From Acidobacteriota bacterium (GTDB taxonomy: Bacteria; Acidobacteriota; Blastocatellia; Pyrinomonadales; Pyrinomonadaceae), in the NCBI GenBank assembly GCA_019639235.1, contig JAHBSG010000024.1:1-59244 (forward strand): a stretch of DNA of 59,244 nucleotides. Reading direction: 5' to 3'. Positions 1 through 8,423 of this stretch are shown here, piece by piece. Within the stretch, counting starts at the first letter, position 1. Every line of letters starts with the position of its first letter. The translations under genes were made by a program, and so were the position numbers. The notes below the pieces were generated by a model, which saw only the letters and a program-made list of their open reading frames with translations, made no database searches and was not told the origin of the DNA.

Positions 1-6
1 GTTTGG

Positions 7-399
7 TCATAGTGGCTCCTTGGCAACCGGCGAACATTTCCTAATTATTGCCCGGTCAAAAGTAAGCAATTCATTTTGCCTCAGAGTGGCCTCCGCGACC
101 GAATAGCAATCTGCGAATGAAAGGCTCTTGTGCGCAACGTAGAGGTCAAACGTCTCTTCTATCAATCTCTCGTTAAAGTTCAGTGTTTCTATCTCGAACA
201 GTATCTCCATTGATCTTTTGATGAAGAACCGGTCAAGTTTGTAAACCTTTTCAAGAACGAAGACACACTCCGAAATGACCACGTCGGTCAGATAGCATTT
301 GTGTCGATCGAGAAACTCAGCCCCTCGGTTTGCTTGTTCAGGGACATCGTTGAGGATCATGCGGAGAACGACGTTTGCGTCCAGGCTAGTGGCAGTCAT
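7..399 (-). CDS. vapC: VapC-like PIN-domain toxin
   Basis: A 130-residue PIN-domain ribonuclease of the VapC type, probably cleaving RNA until neutralised by its antitoxin. The four acidic residues expected of a PIN active site can be seen: D7 in the N-terminal LDAN, E44 in ISEC, D97 in SFADC and D115 in TFDRA. Its start codon overlaps the stop of the upstream antitoxin by four bases (TCAT on the plus strand at 396-399), the usual toxin-antitoxin coupling. The RNA target cannot be told from sequence. Confidence 0.85.
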   Translation of the reverse strand: MTATSLDANVVLRMILNDVPEQANRGAEFLDRHKCYLTDVVISECVFVLEKVYKLDRFFIKRSMEILFEIETLNFNERLIEETFDLYVAHKSLSFADCYSVAEATLRQNELLTFDRAIIRKCSPVAKEPL

Positions 400-662
400 T
401 TTTCGCGGCCCTCTTTAGCAGCAATGTCCCTAAGCTCTCGCGCGGTCAAACCCTTTAGCTTCTTTGGCAAGGTAACGTTCTTCAGAAGTTCGTCCCGACG
501 TGCCTGGAACTCAGCTGCCGAGATCCCGGCATCCATCTCTACGTTGTTATTAGTGTTTACAAACAACCGAACCTTTTGGCCGGGCCGCAGACCAAGAGCT
601 TTTCGGATCGGTGCGGCGATCGTAATGGTGCCTTTGCTCGTTATGGTGGTGTCGTACTTCAT
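396..662 (-). CDS. vapB: AbrB/MazE-type antitoxin (VapB)
   Basis: An 88-residue antitoxin. The first 40 residues form an AbrB-like swapped-hairpin DNA-binding domain (TTITSKGTITI, then IRKALGLRPGQKV). The charged C-terminal half would wrap the PIN toxin encoded immediately downstream. No Shine-Dalgarno sequence is visible before the ATG. A TATTAT -10-like element lies about 15 nt upstream, so the message may be almost leaderless. Two copies of an 11-bp near-palindrome cover the start codon and promoter and are the likely autoregulatory operator. Confidence 0.85.
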   Translation of the reverse strand: MKYDTTITSKGTITIAAPIRKALGLRPGQKVRLFVNTNNNVEMDAGISAAEFQARRDELLKNVTLPKKLKGLTARELRDIAAKEGREK

Positions 663-690
663 GTATTACATTCTATAATATGTATTACAT
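661..690 (-). promoter_or_regulatory. Twin operator and promoter of vapBC
   Basis: ATGTATTACAT occurs at 661-671 and again at 680-690, two near-palindromes with centres 19 bp apart. Between them on the minus strand is TATTATAGAAT, which can supply a -10 box. AbrB-type antitoxins usually repress their own promoter, so a paired operator here fits. The assignment is inference from position and symmetry. Confidence 0.55.
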
Positions 691-1053
691 CTTGTCGATT
701 TCTTCCGTGTCGGTAAATTCTTCCGGTGCGGGCTCGTCCACAAAGTTATCCAGACTATGGACGAATTTTTCCAATTCGTTCTTCCAGGTCTTTGCCCTCT
801 CGCTGCCTTTCGTCCCTTTGCGGGAAAAATAAAGGCCATCGATCTGACCTTCAACGCCGCAGCCGTAACTTTTCTCCATCGGAAGGGTGTTTAGATCATC
901 GATTCCACCGAAGTCGATCGACAGCCTTTTTCCATCCCGTTCGATTTCCCATGTCCCGGAGATATAAAGATGCCGGCTCGGCAATTCGTTTACAATTCGC
1001 CAACCCCTCCGCTCTAACGCGTTTCTCAGGTCTCTAAGGTGCCACTCGGCCAT
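685..1053 (-). CDS. Hypothetical protein
   Basis: A 122-residue protein of no recognised family. It begins with a basic helix-like segment (MAEWHLRDLRNALERRGWR), continues with alternating hydrophobic and charged residues that look beta-rich (LYISGTWEIER, LSIDFGG), and ends in an acidic tail. There is no signal peptide or membrane segment, so it is probably cytoplasmic. It reads in the same direction as vapBC and stops 22 bp before the vapB start. A GGAGG lies rather far (about 17 nt) from the chosen ATG, so the start is uncertain. Confidence 0.6.
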   Translation of the reverse strand: MAEWHLRDLRNALERRGWRIVNELPSRHLYISGTWEIERDGKRLSIDFGGIDDLNTLPMEKSYGCGVEGQIDGLYFSRKGTKGSERAKTWKNELEKFVHSLDNFVDEPAPEEFTDTEEIDKM

Positions 1054-1189
1054 TTCCCGAGAATATCCTCCGTGCTCGTATTTTCAAAGCTACGCAAAAC
1101 ATCGAGAGTTGTGCGAAAATTAGAAATACTACAGCCGTCTGATCTGCAGATCTTGTTCGCAATTTCGGAGTTGTAAAAAGGAAAATATT

Positions 1190-1573
1190 GTGAGCTTCAC
1201 ATTTATCGACATGGGTTCGGAGAACTACGAGTTCACCGCCAACGTATGGAATTGGAAAGCGGCTCTTGAGGTCATCAAGAGCCTTGATGTCTTGAGCGAG
1301 GCCATGGTCCGCCAGATGGGTTACAACGCCCTCGGCATCAAGGTCGATAGAGAGGAGGCACATATTCTAGGCGAGCGAATTCGCGACCGGATATTGCCGC
1401 AGCTTGCCCCGAACAAGCGGATGTTCGCCGATCTCTCTGTAACGGACGAGCCCGATGACGGCACTATCTACCGCGATGAGGATGAGCAATGGCGAAACTA
1501 CAGCGTCGGGCATGACTGGCTAAAGGATTTTTCCGATTTCTGCCTTCGCTCAAAAGGCTTTCAGATCTTCTAG
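1190..1573 (+). CDS. Hypothetical protein
   Basis: A 127-residue protein, GTG start, preceded by an AAGGAAA ribosome-binding site. No family recognised. It is acidic and soluble, rich in Trp and Asp, with segments such as NVWNWKAAL and DEDEQWRNYSVGHDW and no membrane segment. It ends 9 bp before the DUF445 gene and probably shares its transcript. Minus-strand open frames across this gene are shadows. Confidence 0.6.
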   Translation: MSFTFIDMGSENYEFTANVWNWKAALEVIKSLDVLSEAMVRQMGYNALGIKVDREEAHILGERIRDRILPQLAPNKRMFADLSVTDEPDDGTIYRDEDEQWRNYSVGHDWLKDFSDFCLRSKGFQIF

Positions 1574-1582
1574 CTTTATTTG

Positions 1583-3208
1583 ATGGAGACCTTTAACGAG
1601 ATCGTAAATGCAGTCCGGCCGATGTTCTCAAGCATCTGGTTCCAGATGGGCTCGCTTATACTTATCGCGACGGTCCATGGCTACGGGGCTGCCTGGCTCG
1701 CCGTTCGGATGCTCTTTCGGCCGCGGAAACCGTTCAAAGTCCTCGGCATCACGCTTTTTCCGCAAGGGATGATCCCGCGGCACCGCGAACGGCTTGCCAA
1801 TGCGATCGGCAAGGCGGTCGGCGAGGAACTCGTTTCGCAGGAAACGATCTTGGAGGAACTCGTCGGTAAAGATTTCCTTCGGCGAAAGATCAGCGACGTC
1901 GTCGATTCTTACAGCCAGGAACTTCTCAAGGCAAATTATCCTTCGCTGATCGAATCGCTCCCTTCGAGCCTCCGCGAGCCCGTGCTTGATTCGATAACGG
2001 CACTCCAGTTCAAGGTCGCCGAACACATCGAAGACGTTCTCCGGAGTGACGAAACCCAGCGGACCATCGCCGGCTTCATCGAACGCCGAGTTGACGAAGT
2101 GCTGTCAAAGCGCGTCTCCGAGGTGATCGACGAAAAGGCGTTCGATGACATCGTCGGATTCCTCGTCGAGCGAATCAGGGCGGCTATCGCTTCAGAGGGC
2201 TTTACCGAAAAGGTCGATGAGTTCATCGGCCGCAGCGTCGATGACCTGATCGGTGCCGCGAGCCCGCTCGGTGGAATGTTCACTGAAGAAGCGGTCGGGC
2301 TTTTGAAGGAAAAGGCCGGCGAGCAGATATCACCGATCGCCCATCATCTTTCCGAGATCGCCGCCGCCGAACGGACACGCAACCAGATCGCCGCTCTCGT
2401 CAAAAAAGAGGTCCACAACTACTACGAGAATCTTCCTTTCTTTAAGAAGATCTTCGTCTCGCGGGAGAATCTGCTCAATGAGGTCGATGACCTTGTCAAT
2501 GAAAGCCTGCCGAAGCGGATCGAAGAGACTCTGAAAGGCGATGTCTTTGCCGGAGAGGCCAAGTCCTTTATCGATACAAGCATCGACGGTGCACTCTCAA
2601 AACCGCTCGGAGAACTCATCGGGACCATTCAACCTTCACAACTTGAGAGCGTAAAACGGCAGATTACCGCGTCCGTCCTCGGACTTCTCCGCGGCGATGC
2701 TTTGAATTCGCAAATAGAACGCTACGTCCGCGAAACGCTCTCACGCTTCCGCCCGCACAGCCTTGATTCGATCATGCGGACGCTCAACCCCGAATCTGAG
2801 GCTAAACTCAAGCGGATGCTGACCAACGGCATGATGAGCGTCATTTCCCGGCCGGATACCTCGCGGATCATCAACGAAATGCTCTCAAGCAAGATCGAGG
2901 GCCTGCTCTCGGCCCCTATCGGTAAACTCTCAGACCATATCTCCGAAGAAAAACTCCTTGCCGCCGGCGATACGCTGACGGAAACCATCATCACCGCCAT
3001 CCGCGAAAAACTCCCCGAGGCCGTTCGCGAGTTTGATGTCGGTGGCGTGGTCCGGCAAAAGATAATGAACTACCCGGCCGAAAAGCTTGAGGAACTCGTT
3101 CTATCTGTTGCAAAAGAACACCTTAGGACCATCGAGCTGTTCGGGGCCCTGTTCGGGCTGATCATCGGTATCGGCCAGGCGATCCAGTTCTATTTCTATT
3201 CAAAGTAA
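1583..3208 (+). CDS. DUF445 family membrane-anchored protein
   Basis: About 541 residues. One hydrophobic segment near the N-terminus (SLILIATVHGYGAAWLAVRMLF) is followed by the DUF445 hallmark, with a GITLFPQGMIPRHRERLA-type stretch around residues 55-72, then a long, mostly helical region with repeated amphipathic segments, and a second hydrophobic segment at the C-terminus (ELFGALFGLIIGIGQAIQF). Both ends would be membrane-anchored with an extended helical middle, as is usual in this family. Its function is not known. An in-frame TTG at 1580 is an alternative start. The neighbours give no clear functional link. Confidence 0.85.
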   Translation: METFNEIVNAVRPMFSSIWFQMGSLILIATVHGYGAAWLAVRMLFRPRKPFKVLGITLFPQGMIPRHRERLANAIGKAVGEELVSQETILEELVGKDFLRRKISDVVDSYSQELLKANYPSLIESLPSSLREPVLDSITALQFKVAEHIEDVLRSDETQRTIAGFIERRVDEVLSKRVSEVIDEKAFDDIVGFLVERIRAAIASEGFTEKVDEFIGRSVDDLIGAASPLGGMFTEEAVGLLKEKAGEQISPIAHHLSEIAAAERTRNQIAALVKKEVHNYYENLPFFKKIFVSRENLLNEVDDLVNESLPKRIEETLKGDVFAGEAKSFIDTSIDGALSKPLGELIGTIQPSQLESVKRQITASVLGLLRGDALNSQIERYVRETLSRFRPHSLDSIMRTLNPESEAKLKRMLTNGMMSVISRPDTSRIINEMLSSKIEGLLSAPIGKLSDHISEEKLLAAGDTLTETIITAIREKLPEAVREFDVGGVVRQKIMNYPAEKLEELVLSVAKEHLRTIELFGALFGLIIGIGQAIQFYFYSK

Positions 3209-3449
3209 TTTCCTCAATTTTATTGCAAGAAACTTCCGGCGGCCCGTTCTTAGGGACGCGGTTTGAAATTCATCATCTCTCCGGGGCTCGAAGGTGCTGT
3301 TGTTTTGCACCAGGAATGCCCGTGAAAGGCGGAAAGATGATCGGAGGACGCACCGCAATGGCGAATCATTTTCGCCGGGCCGGCCGGGGCCTCTCCGGAG
3401 AGATAGAAGCCGCAAGAAGCGGCAAGGTTTAGACAGGAGATCTAAAGAA

Positions 3450-3743
3450 ATGAGAAGACCTATGTTTTTGGCAGCGTTTGTTGCCGCAATGAGTTTTGTG
3501 ATCGGAGCCTGCGGAGGCGGAGCGACGAACACCACCACGACCACGCCGAACTCGGCAACCCCAAGCCCGACCGCGGCCCCGACATCGAGCCCGGTCGCTT
3601 CACCGAGCGCCTCGCCGACTAATGGCAACACCAACAAACCGGACGACAAGGCAAAGGCCGATTCCGACGACAAGAAAGAAGCCGACAAGGCCGATGACAA
3701 GTCGAAAGAAACCAAGCCGGCCGCATCACCGGCGAGCAAGTAG
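3450..3743 (+). CDS. Small Pro/Thr/Ser-rich lipoprotein
   Basis: 97 residues. A signal peptide ends in a lipobox (VIGAC, Cys21), so the mature protein is probably a lipoprotein. The mature part is low complexity: a Thr/Pro/Ser/Ala-rich linker, then a Lys/Asp/Ala-rich tail. An AGGAGA ribosome-binding site lies 9 bp before the ATG. A strong terminator follows. It may be a surface or periplasmic spacer; there is no recognisable domain. Confidence 0.7.
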   Translation: MRRPMFLAAFVAAMSFVIGACGGGATNTTTTTPNSATPSPTAAPTSSPVASPSASPTNGNTNKPDDKAKADSDDKKEADKADDKSKETKPAASPASK

Positions 3744-3766
3744 AATTGTCTCCCTGGCAAACAGAA

Positions 3767-3795
3767 AAGCGGGCCGTAAAAAGCCCGCTTCTTTG
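3767..3795 (+). terminator. Rho-independent terminator after the small lipoprotein
   Basis: An 8-bp stem, AAGCGGGC (3767-3774) with GCCCGCTT (3783-3790), is followed by a T-rich stretch. It lies 24 bp after the lipoprotein stop codon. Confidence 0.75.
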
Positions 3796-3944
3796 TTTGC
3801 AGATCCTACAATTCTGGATTGCATTACTACCGGATTCATTTTAATATTGCGTAAATCAAAAAGACGGAGAAATTCACGAATACAAAACGCGAAATTCCTC
3901 CGTCTCACCATCGAGAGTTCTTTACAAACGAACAACTCGACTAC

Positions 3945-3982
3945 TTCGGCACGCTGCATCTATGAGGGATAAGCGTGCCGAA
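3945..3982. repeat. 11-bp inverted repeat downstream of dnaN
   Basis: TTCGGCACGCT (3945-3955) and AGCGTGCCGAA (3972-3982) are perfect inverted copies with a 16-nt loop, just after the dnaN stop. No T-run follows on the dnaN strand, so it is not a classical terminator. It may stabilise the 3' end of the message or bind a protein. Confidence 0.5.
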
Positions 3983-3992
3983 ATCTTTGTGA

Positions 3993-5201
3993 TCATATCC
4001 TCAGCGGCATTACGATGTACTTATAGTTGTATGCCGAGTCGCCGGCGATCCTCATTTGAGTTGCGGCGTTCGAATCCTTGAACTCGAACGAGATCCTGGT
4101 CGGCGACTTCGCCTCGCGTGCAGGAGCTGCCGCAGAGCCTTCGCCATTGCCGGAGGCCGCATCGGTCTCATCCTCGACCGCGGCATCGGCGGTTCCAACC
4201 AAAGCCCCGACGGTATTCAGGTATTCCTGCAGATAAACGTGATTGAACCCGATCGTACATTCCTCGCCTGAGTAATCCGCCGGCACGACCTCATGGCCCT
4301 CGCCTTCCTCGCTTGATTGGGCAACGATCTCGATCTCGCCATGGCGGACGATGAGGCGAACCGAGCGGTTCCGTTCATCAGCCATCAAAGCAATGCGGCG
4401 GACCGCCGAACGCATTTCGCCGAGTTCGAATGTGGCCGTTTTGTCGTTGTCCTTCGGCATCACCATTTCGTAATTCGGGAAGTTGCCCGAAAGCTTTCTG
4501 GTGATCAGCAGCCTTCCGCCGGTCTCGAAATAGATGTGGTTCTGGTCCTCGCCAAACTGAACGTCGCCGCCGGCATCGCGCGATATCTTGACCAGCTCGA
4601 GCAAGGCCTTCTTCGGGATAAGAACATCCATTTTTGAATCAGCACCAGTCTCGATCGCCCGTTCGATATAGGCAAGCCGATGGCCGTCGGTCGTGACCAT
4701 TTTGACGATGCCGTCGCCGTAAATGAACTTGGCACCAGAAAGCGTAAAGCGGCTTTGTTCGCTAGTGATCGCAAAGGCGGTGCTTTGGACAAAATACTGA
4801 AAAACATCGGCCGGTAGAGAAAGCGGTGCCGATTTGAAGATCGGGATCTCGGGATACTGCTCGCGGTTAACGCCCGCCAGGCGGAAGTTTGCCCGCCCGG
4901 CCTTCATTTGCACCCATTCGTTCTCTTCCTTTTTGAAGTGAACGTCGCCGTCGGACATCGTCCGGACCAGATCAAAAAGCTTTCGTGCCTGAACACAGAT
5001 CGCACCCGGCGTCTTTATCGTCGCCTCGGCATCGCAGCGGATCGTGACGTCAAGGTCCGTTCCGACGATGCGGATCGAACCTTCGCCGAGCGATTCGATC
5101 AAAATATTTGAAAGAACCGGAATGGTGTTCTTGCGCTCGACCACACCCTGGATGTATCCGAGCTCTTCTTTCAGAACGCTTTGCTTGATTGAAAATTCCA
5201 T
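3993..5201 (-). CDS. dnaN: DNA polymerase III beta sliding clamp
   Basis: A 402-residue processivity clamp that encircles DNA and tethers the replicative polymerase. The N-terminus (MEFSIKQSVLKEELGYIQGV), the internal LPADVFQ and KMVTTDGHRLAY segments and the C-terminal IVMPLRI are typical of DnaN. Just before the last strand there is an extra Glu/Ala/Gly-rich insert (about residues 335-365, VEDETDAASGNGEGS) that lengthens the protein beyond the common 365-380 residues. It lies downstream of dnaA on the same strand with a 411-bp gap that looks like an origin. Confidence 0.95.
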   Translation of the reverse strand: MEFSIKQSVLKEELGYIQGVVERKNTIPVLSNILIESLGEGSIRIVGTDLDVTIRCDAEATIKTPGAICVQARKLFDLVRTMSDGDVHFKKEENEWVQMKAGRANFRLAGVNREQYPEIPIFKSAPLSLPADVFQYFVQSTAFAITSEQSRFTLSGAKFIYGDGIVKMVTTDGHRLAYIERAIETGADSKMDVLIPKKALLELVKISRDAGGDVQFGEDQNHIYFETGGRLLITRKLSGNFPNYEMVMPKDNDKTATFELGEMRSAVRRIALMADERNRSVRLIVRHGEIEIVAQSSEEGEGHEVVPADYSGEECTIGFNHVYLQEYLNTVGALVGTADAAVEDETDAASGNGEGSAAAPAREAKSPTRISFEFKDSNAATQMRIAGDSAYNYKYIVMPLRI

Positions 5202-5612
5202 AACTCGATCCTCGAACTTTTTATTGTGTTTTGGAGATTATAATCTACCCGCCTTTAACTGCCCATTGCCGCCGCGGCGTTTAACTCCTGCTTTTCAAAA
5301 TATTCTATTTTATTTATCTCCAGTAGTATTAGTATTGCCTGTGAATATGTTGAAAAGCGGTTAAAGTCCCTATTTTTACTGGCCTTTTTCCTCTGCGGAA
5401 AAGTGTGGAAAACTTGTGGAAAAATTCCTTATGGCGTGGAAAACGCCCGACCTGTCAGTTTTTTCAACCGAGTCCACAGGCTGCCCTGAAGCTTCGCTGT
5501 GCAAAAGTGGAAAATCTTTCTCAAGTGCTGCAAATAAAAGACTTACTGATACAACATCGCGAAACTTCATGTGGATATCTTCCGTTTTATTCACCGCCTT
5601 GTCCTCCGCTAA
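5202..5612. other. oriC: Candidate oriC, dnaA-dnaN spacer
   Basis: A 411-bp gene-free stretch. It holds DnaA-box-like 9-mers TGTGGAAAA at 5404-5412 and 5415-5423, CGTGGAAAA at 5435-5443 and TGTGGATAT at 5570-5578. An AT-rich tract at about 5297-5340 could unwind. The Escherichia coli box is TTATCCACA or its complement, so these are one- or two-base variants. The dnaA-dnaN spacer is a usual origin position in several phyla. Confidence 0.6.
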
Positions 5613-7037
5613 CTAGTTGCAAAGATTATCGATAAAGCCGCTGACCGTCTTGTGGAAATCGCGATTCTCTTTGGTCATCGTGTCGATCTTCTCAAATGAG
5701 TGCATCACTGTCGTATGGTGCTTGCCGCCAAACTCGCGGCCGATCTCCGGATAGCTGTGTTTGGTCAGCCGTTTGCAGAGATACATTGCCACCTGCCGCG
5801 GAAATGAGATCGCCCGGCTGTTGTTCTTCGACTTCATCTCATCGACCGAAAGCTTGTAGTGCGAGGCAACGATGCGGGCTATCCGCTCCATTGTTAGCCC
5901 CTCGGGCCGCTCGCTGTCGATTATGTTCTTGAGGGCGTCCTGGGCCAGCATCTTCGTTATCGGCACGCCGCGGAGCGAAGATATGGCCACCAGGCGAACC
6001 AGAGAGCCTTCAAGCTCGCGGACGTTGCTGCGGATCTTGCTTGCAATGAAAATCGCGATCTCGTCATCGAGGTCGAAGCCGTCCATGTCCGCCTTGCGCT
6101 TGAGGATCGCGACTTTTGTCTCGAGGTCCGGCGGTTCGATATCGGCGATCAAGCCCCACTCAAAACGCGAATGCAGCCTTTCCTCGAGCGTCGGGATATC
6201 ACGCGGCGGGCAGTCGCTCGAGATAACGATCTGTTTTTGGTCGTTATGAAGCGTGTTGAATGTATGAAAGAACTCTTCCTGCGTCCGCTCCTTTCCAGCA
6301 AAGAACTGCACGTCGTCCATCAGCAACACGTCGATCGATCGGTACTTCTCACGGAAAGCGTGCGTTTTGTCGTAGCGGATGGCATTGATCAGCTCGTTCA
6401 TGAACTTTTCGCTCGTGATGTAAGCGACCCGCATGTGGCGGTTGTTCTGCTTGATCGAGTGGCCGATCGCATGCATCAGGTGCGTTTTTCCGAGGCCGGT
6501 ACCGCCGTAAATGAAGAGCGGGTTGTATGCCTTACCTGGCGTTTCCGCAACCGAGAGCGACGCGGCGTGTGCAAACTGGTTGCTTGAGCCGACAACGAAC
6601 TTGTCAAAGGTGTACTTGGGGTTAAGCGAGTTCTCGACCGGTTCGATATCGACGAAATTGGTCGTCGAACGTGCCGTCGTCGAACGAGGCGAGCGTTCAA
6701 GCTCGAGGATCGCACCGGCTATTTGTTCTTCGGTCGCTGTTTCCGGTTCTGCATCGTCATCACCGCCTTCGGAGGCGGCGGGCTTAACTGACCACTTGAT
6801 CGAATAGCCTTCCTTACCGAGCGAATTGAGGCAATGCCGCAGCAGCTCGGTGTAGTAACGGTTAACCCAATCGGCCGTAACGTCGGAGGCTTCCAGTTCG
6901 ACCAGTTTTGCTTCATCATCGAAGCCGAGGAATTCGATTGACCGGAACCAGGAATCAAAGATGTGGCGGTTGAGTCTTGCCTCGACCATTGCCAGTGCTT
7001 CGTTCCAAATCTCGGTTTTCGCCAAAAGATCAGACAC
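5613..7037 (-). CDS. dnaA: Chromosomal replication initiator DnaA
   Basis: About 474 residues from a GTG at 7037. An N-terminal helicase-loading domain (IWNEALAMVEARL) is followed by an acidic linker. The AAA+ domain carries Walker A GGTGLGKT near residue 178 and Walker B LLMDDVQ near 240. The C-terminal domain IV has the box-recognition signature GGKHHTTVMHS near residue 440. The GTG is preferred over an upstream ATG at 7115 because TGGAG lies 9 bp ahead of it and the resulting N-terminus matches other DnaA proteins. DnaA-box-like sites lie upstream and downstream, which fits autoregulation and initiation here. Confidence 0.95.
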   Translation of the reverse strand: MSDLLAKTEIWNEALAMVEARLNRHIFDSWFRSIEFLGFDDEAKLVELEASDVTADWVNRYYTELLRHCLNSLGKEGYSIKWSVKPAASEGGDDDAEPETATEEQIAGAILELERSPRSTTARSTTNFVDIEPVENSLNPKYTFDKFVVGSSNQFAHAASLSVAETPGKAYNPLFIYGGTGLGKTHLMHAIGHSIKQNNRHMRVAYITSEKFMNELINAIRYDKTHAFREKYRSIDVLLMDDVQFFAGKERTQEEFFHTFNTLHNDQKQIVISSDCPPRDIPTLEERLHSRFEWGLIADIEPPDLETKVAILKRKADMDGFDLDDEIAIFIASKIRSNVRELEGSLVRLVAISSLRGVPITKMLAQDALKNIIDSERPEGLTMERIARIVASHYKLSVDEMKSKNNSRAISFPRQVAMYLCKRLTKHSYPEIGREFGGKHHTTVMHSFEKIDTMTKENRDFHKTVSGFIDNLCN

Positions 7038-7439
7038 TAAATGTGACTCCAAAAGATCGTCAAAATTCTTACCGGCACCGGCCAATGGCCGAGCCTTAAA
7101 GCAGCGGGAGAACAAAGCCGCGAAAACTCTTTCGATAAAGGACTTTTACCGAGCGGGCAAGAGCTTCGCTAAAGCCGTTTCCAAAGATTTTCCACAAAGT
7201 TTTCCACAGGACTGTGGAAATGAAACATAAACTTAAAGTGACACTTTAAGTTATTTGTTTTCAATAAGTTACAAGGGTTATCTCGTTCGAAACGGGTGCC
7301 AGATTAACATACGGAAACGGCCATTGCAAACGAAAATCCACAGAAAATCGAGGCGGCCGATTTTTGCTTCTAAGCCCTTTTTTCTACAATGATTTGGAGC
7401 CGATCAGAGGCACCTCACGGGACGAAAAAGGGCACTGAA
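7038..7439. other. dnaA upstream region with DnaA boxes and a 23-bp dyad
   Basis: A gene-free stretch of about 400 bp. TTTTCCACA occurs at 7188-7196 and 7200-7208 and TGTGGAAAT at 7213-7221. These DnaA-box-like sites are suited to dnaA autoregulation or to a second half of a bipartite origin. Next to them is a perfect dyad with 11-bp arms, AACTTAAAGTG (7230-7240) and CACTTTAAGTT (7242-7252), around a single base. The remaining sequence is AT-rich and holds the promoter region of the next plus-strand gene. Confidence 0.55.
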
Positions 7440-7862
7440 ATGACCAAAAAAACGCAAAAAAAATTTCGATCGGCAGAAGAAACTAAGGAGTTTTCACTCG
7501 AGGAATTCTCGAAGCTGACCGAGGGTGTCATTTTCATCAGCGAGACCGATGCAGGGCTCGAACCGTTCGTAGAGTTTCACGGGGCCCAAGACCACGTTGA
7601 GAAACCAAGATCGAGCTCAGAGGATTCAGAAGAAGTTTCATTCGAAAAGTTTTTTGATCGCCTGACCGCCAGGAGGGAATGGCATACGGCCGCCGACCAG
7701 AAGCGAACTGCGGCCTATTCGAAGATCAGAAAATATCTTGAGAAACACTTGACCGATCTTCGCGTTGTTCGCAGCGGAAAGATCCGGATCGACATCGTCG
7801 TCTTCGGGAAAACGCCCGATGGATCGCTAGCCGGTTTCCGGACGCGTGCCGTTGAGACCTAA
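7440..7862 (+). CDS. Nuclease A inhibitor-like protein (NuiA family)
   Basis: 140 residues. The C-terminal half matches the NuiA pattern as I remember it: FEKFFDRLTARREWH, then a helix, then VVRSGKIRIDIVVFGKTPDGSLAGFRTRAVET-like strands (read from about residue 75 to the end). In Anabaena, NuiA inhibits the sugar-non-specific nuclease NucA. No nuclease of that type is visible in the window, so the partner is unknown. The ATG at 7440 is preferred over one at 7389. The stop overlaps the end of the convergent gene by 4 bp. Confidence 0.65.
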   Translation: MTKKTQKKFRSAEETKEFSLEEFSKLTEGVIFISETDAGLEPFVEFHGAQDHVEKPRSSSEDSEEVSFEKFFDRLTARREWHTAADQKRTAAYSKIRKYLEKHLTDLRVVRSGKIRIDIVVFGKTPDGSLAGFRTRAVET

Positions 7863-8320
7863 TCGACCGAGTAGTTGACCGTAGCTCGGACCTCTTCTTT
7901 CCCGTTGCGGTTATCGAGGATAACGATAAAGCTTCCCGGCCCGAGCGTCAGGTTCGTTTCGGCGGCTGAGAGATTGCGGACCGCAGATTCGGCTTTGAAC
8001 TCTGCCCCGGTTTCCCATTTTGGCCGGTCGTCGGATCTGATGACGAAAAGATCGACCTTGCTCTTCTCGTCCGGCGTCTCAAACGAGCCGCGGAGCCGCG
8101 TTCGTCGATTCAATTCGAATGGGAATTCCTGAGCCGTTCCGGGAGCTACAAGCACCTCGCCGCCGGCGAAGTTCCCGCTGGTGTAGGTCTTCTGAAATAC
8201 CACCGGCTTTGGCGGTTCCTCGCGGTTGACGCGAATGATCTGAATGACGGCAATGAGGATGATCGCGATCACGGCGATCGTAGCGATCATGTGGGTGCGG
8301 TGTTTGAGCATAATCGCCAT
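7859..8320 (-). CDS. Membrane-anchored hypothetical protein
   Basis: 153 residues from the ATG at 8320. One N-terminal transmembrane segment (MIATIAVIAIILIAVIQII) is followed by a periplasmic beta-rich domain (VLVAPGTAQEFPFEL, LRGSFETPDE, LTLGPGSFIVILDNRNG), a layout like small beta-sandwich domains of envelope proteins. No family is recognised with confidence. A longer frame upstream runs into the head-GIN terminator and is not used. Confidence 0.6.
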   Translation of the reverse strand: MAIMLKHRTHMIATIAVIAIILIAVIQIIRVNREEPPKPVVFQKTYTSGNFAGGEVLVAPGTAQEFPFELNRRTRLRGSFETPDEKSKVDLFVIRSDDRPKWETGAEFKAESAVRNLSAAETNLTLGPGSFIVILDNRNGKEEVRATVNYSVD

Positions 8321-8355
8321 TGCTAAAATTTTAGGGCGAATTGCGGAAAATGAAA

Positions 8356-8391
8356 AAGCCCGAGATGCGGTCTTGCTCCGCGACTCGGGCC
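8356..8391 (-). terminator. Terminator of the head-GIN gene
   Basis: On the minus strand, GCCCGAG (complement of 8384-8390) pairs with CTCGGGC (complement of 8358-8364), with an inner GCGG/CCGC pairing, and is followed by a T5 run at 8357-8353. It lies about 35 bp after the head-GIN stop. Confidence 0.75.
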
Positions 8392-8423
8392 CTGGCATGG
8401 TGAAGGGAGGAACGGTCTTCACC

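Noticed and set aside
301..678. Plus-strand open frame opposite vapBC
   Set aside because: It is the antisense shadow of the vapBC genes, whose domains and overlap are clear; the frame has no ribosome-binding site and no domain.
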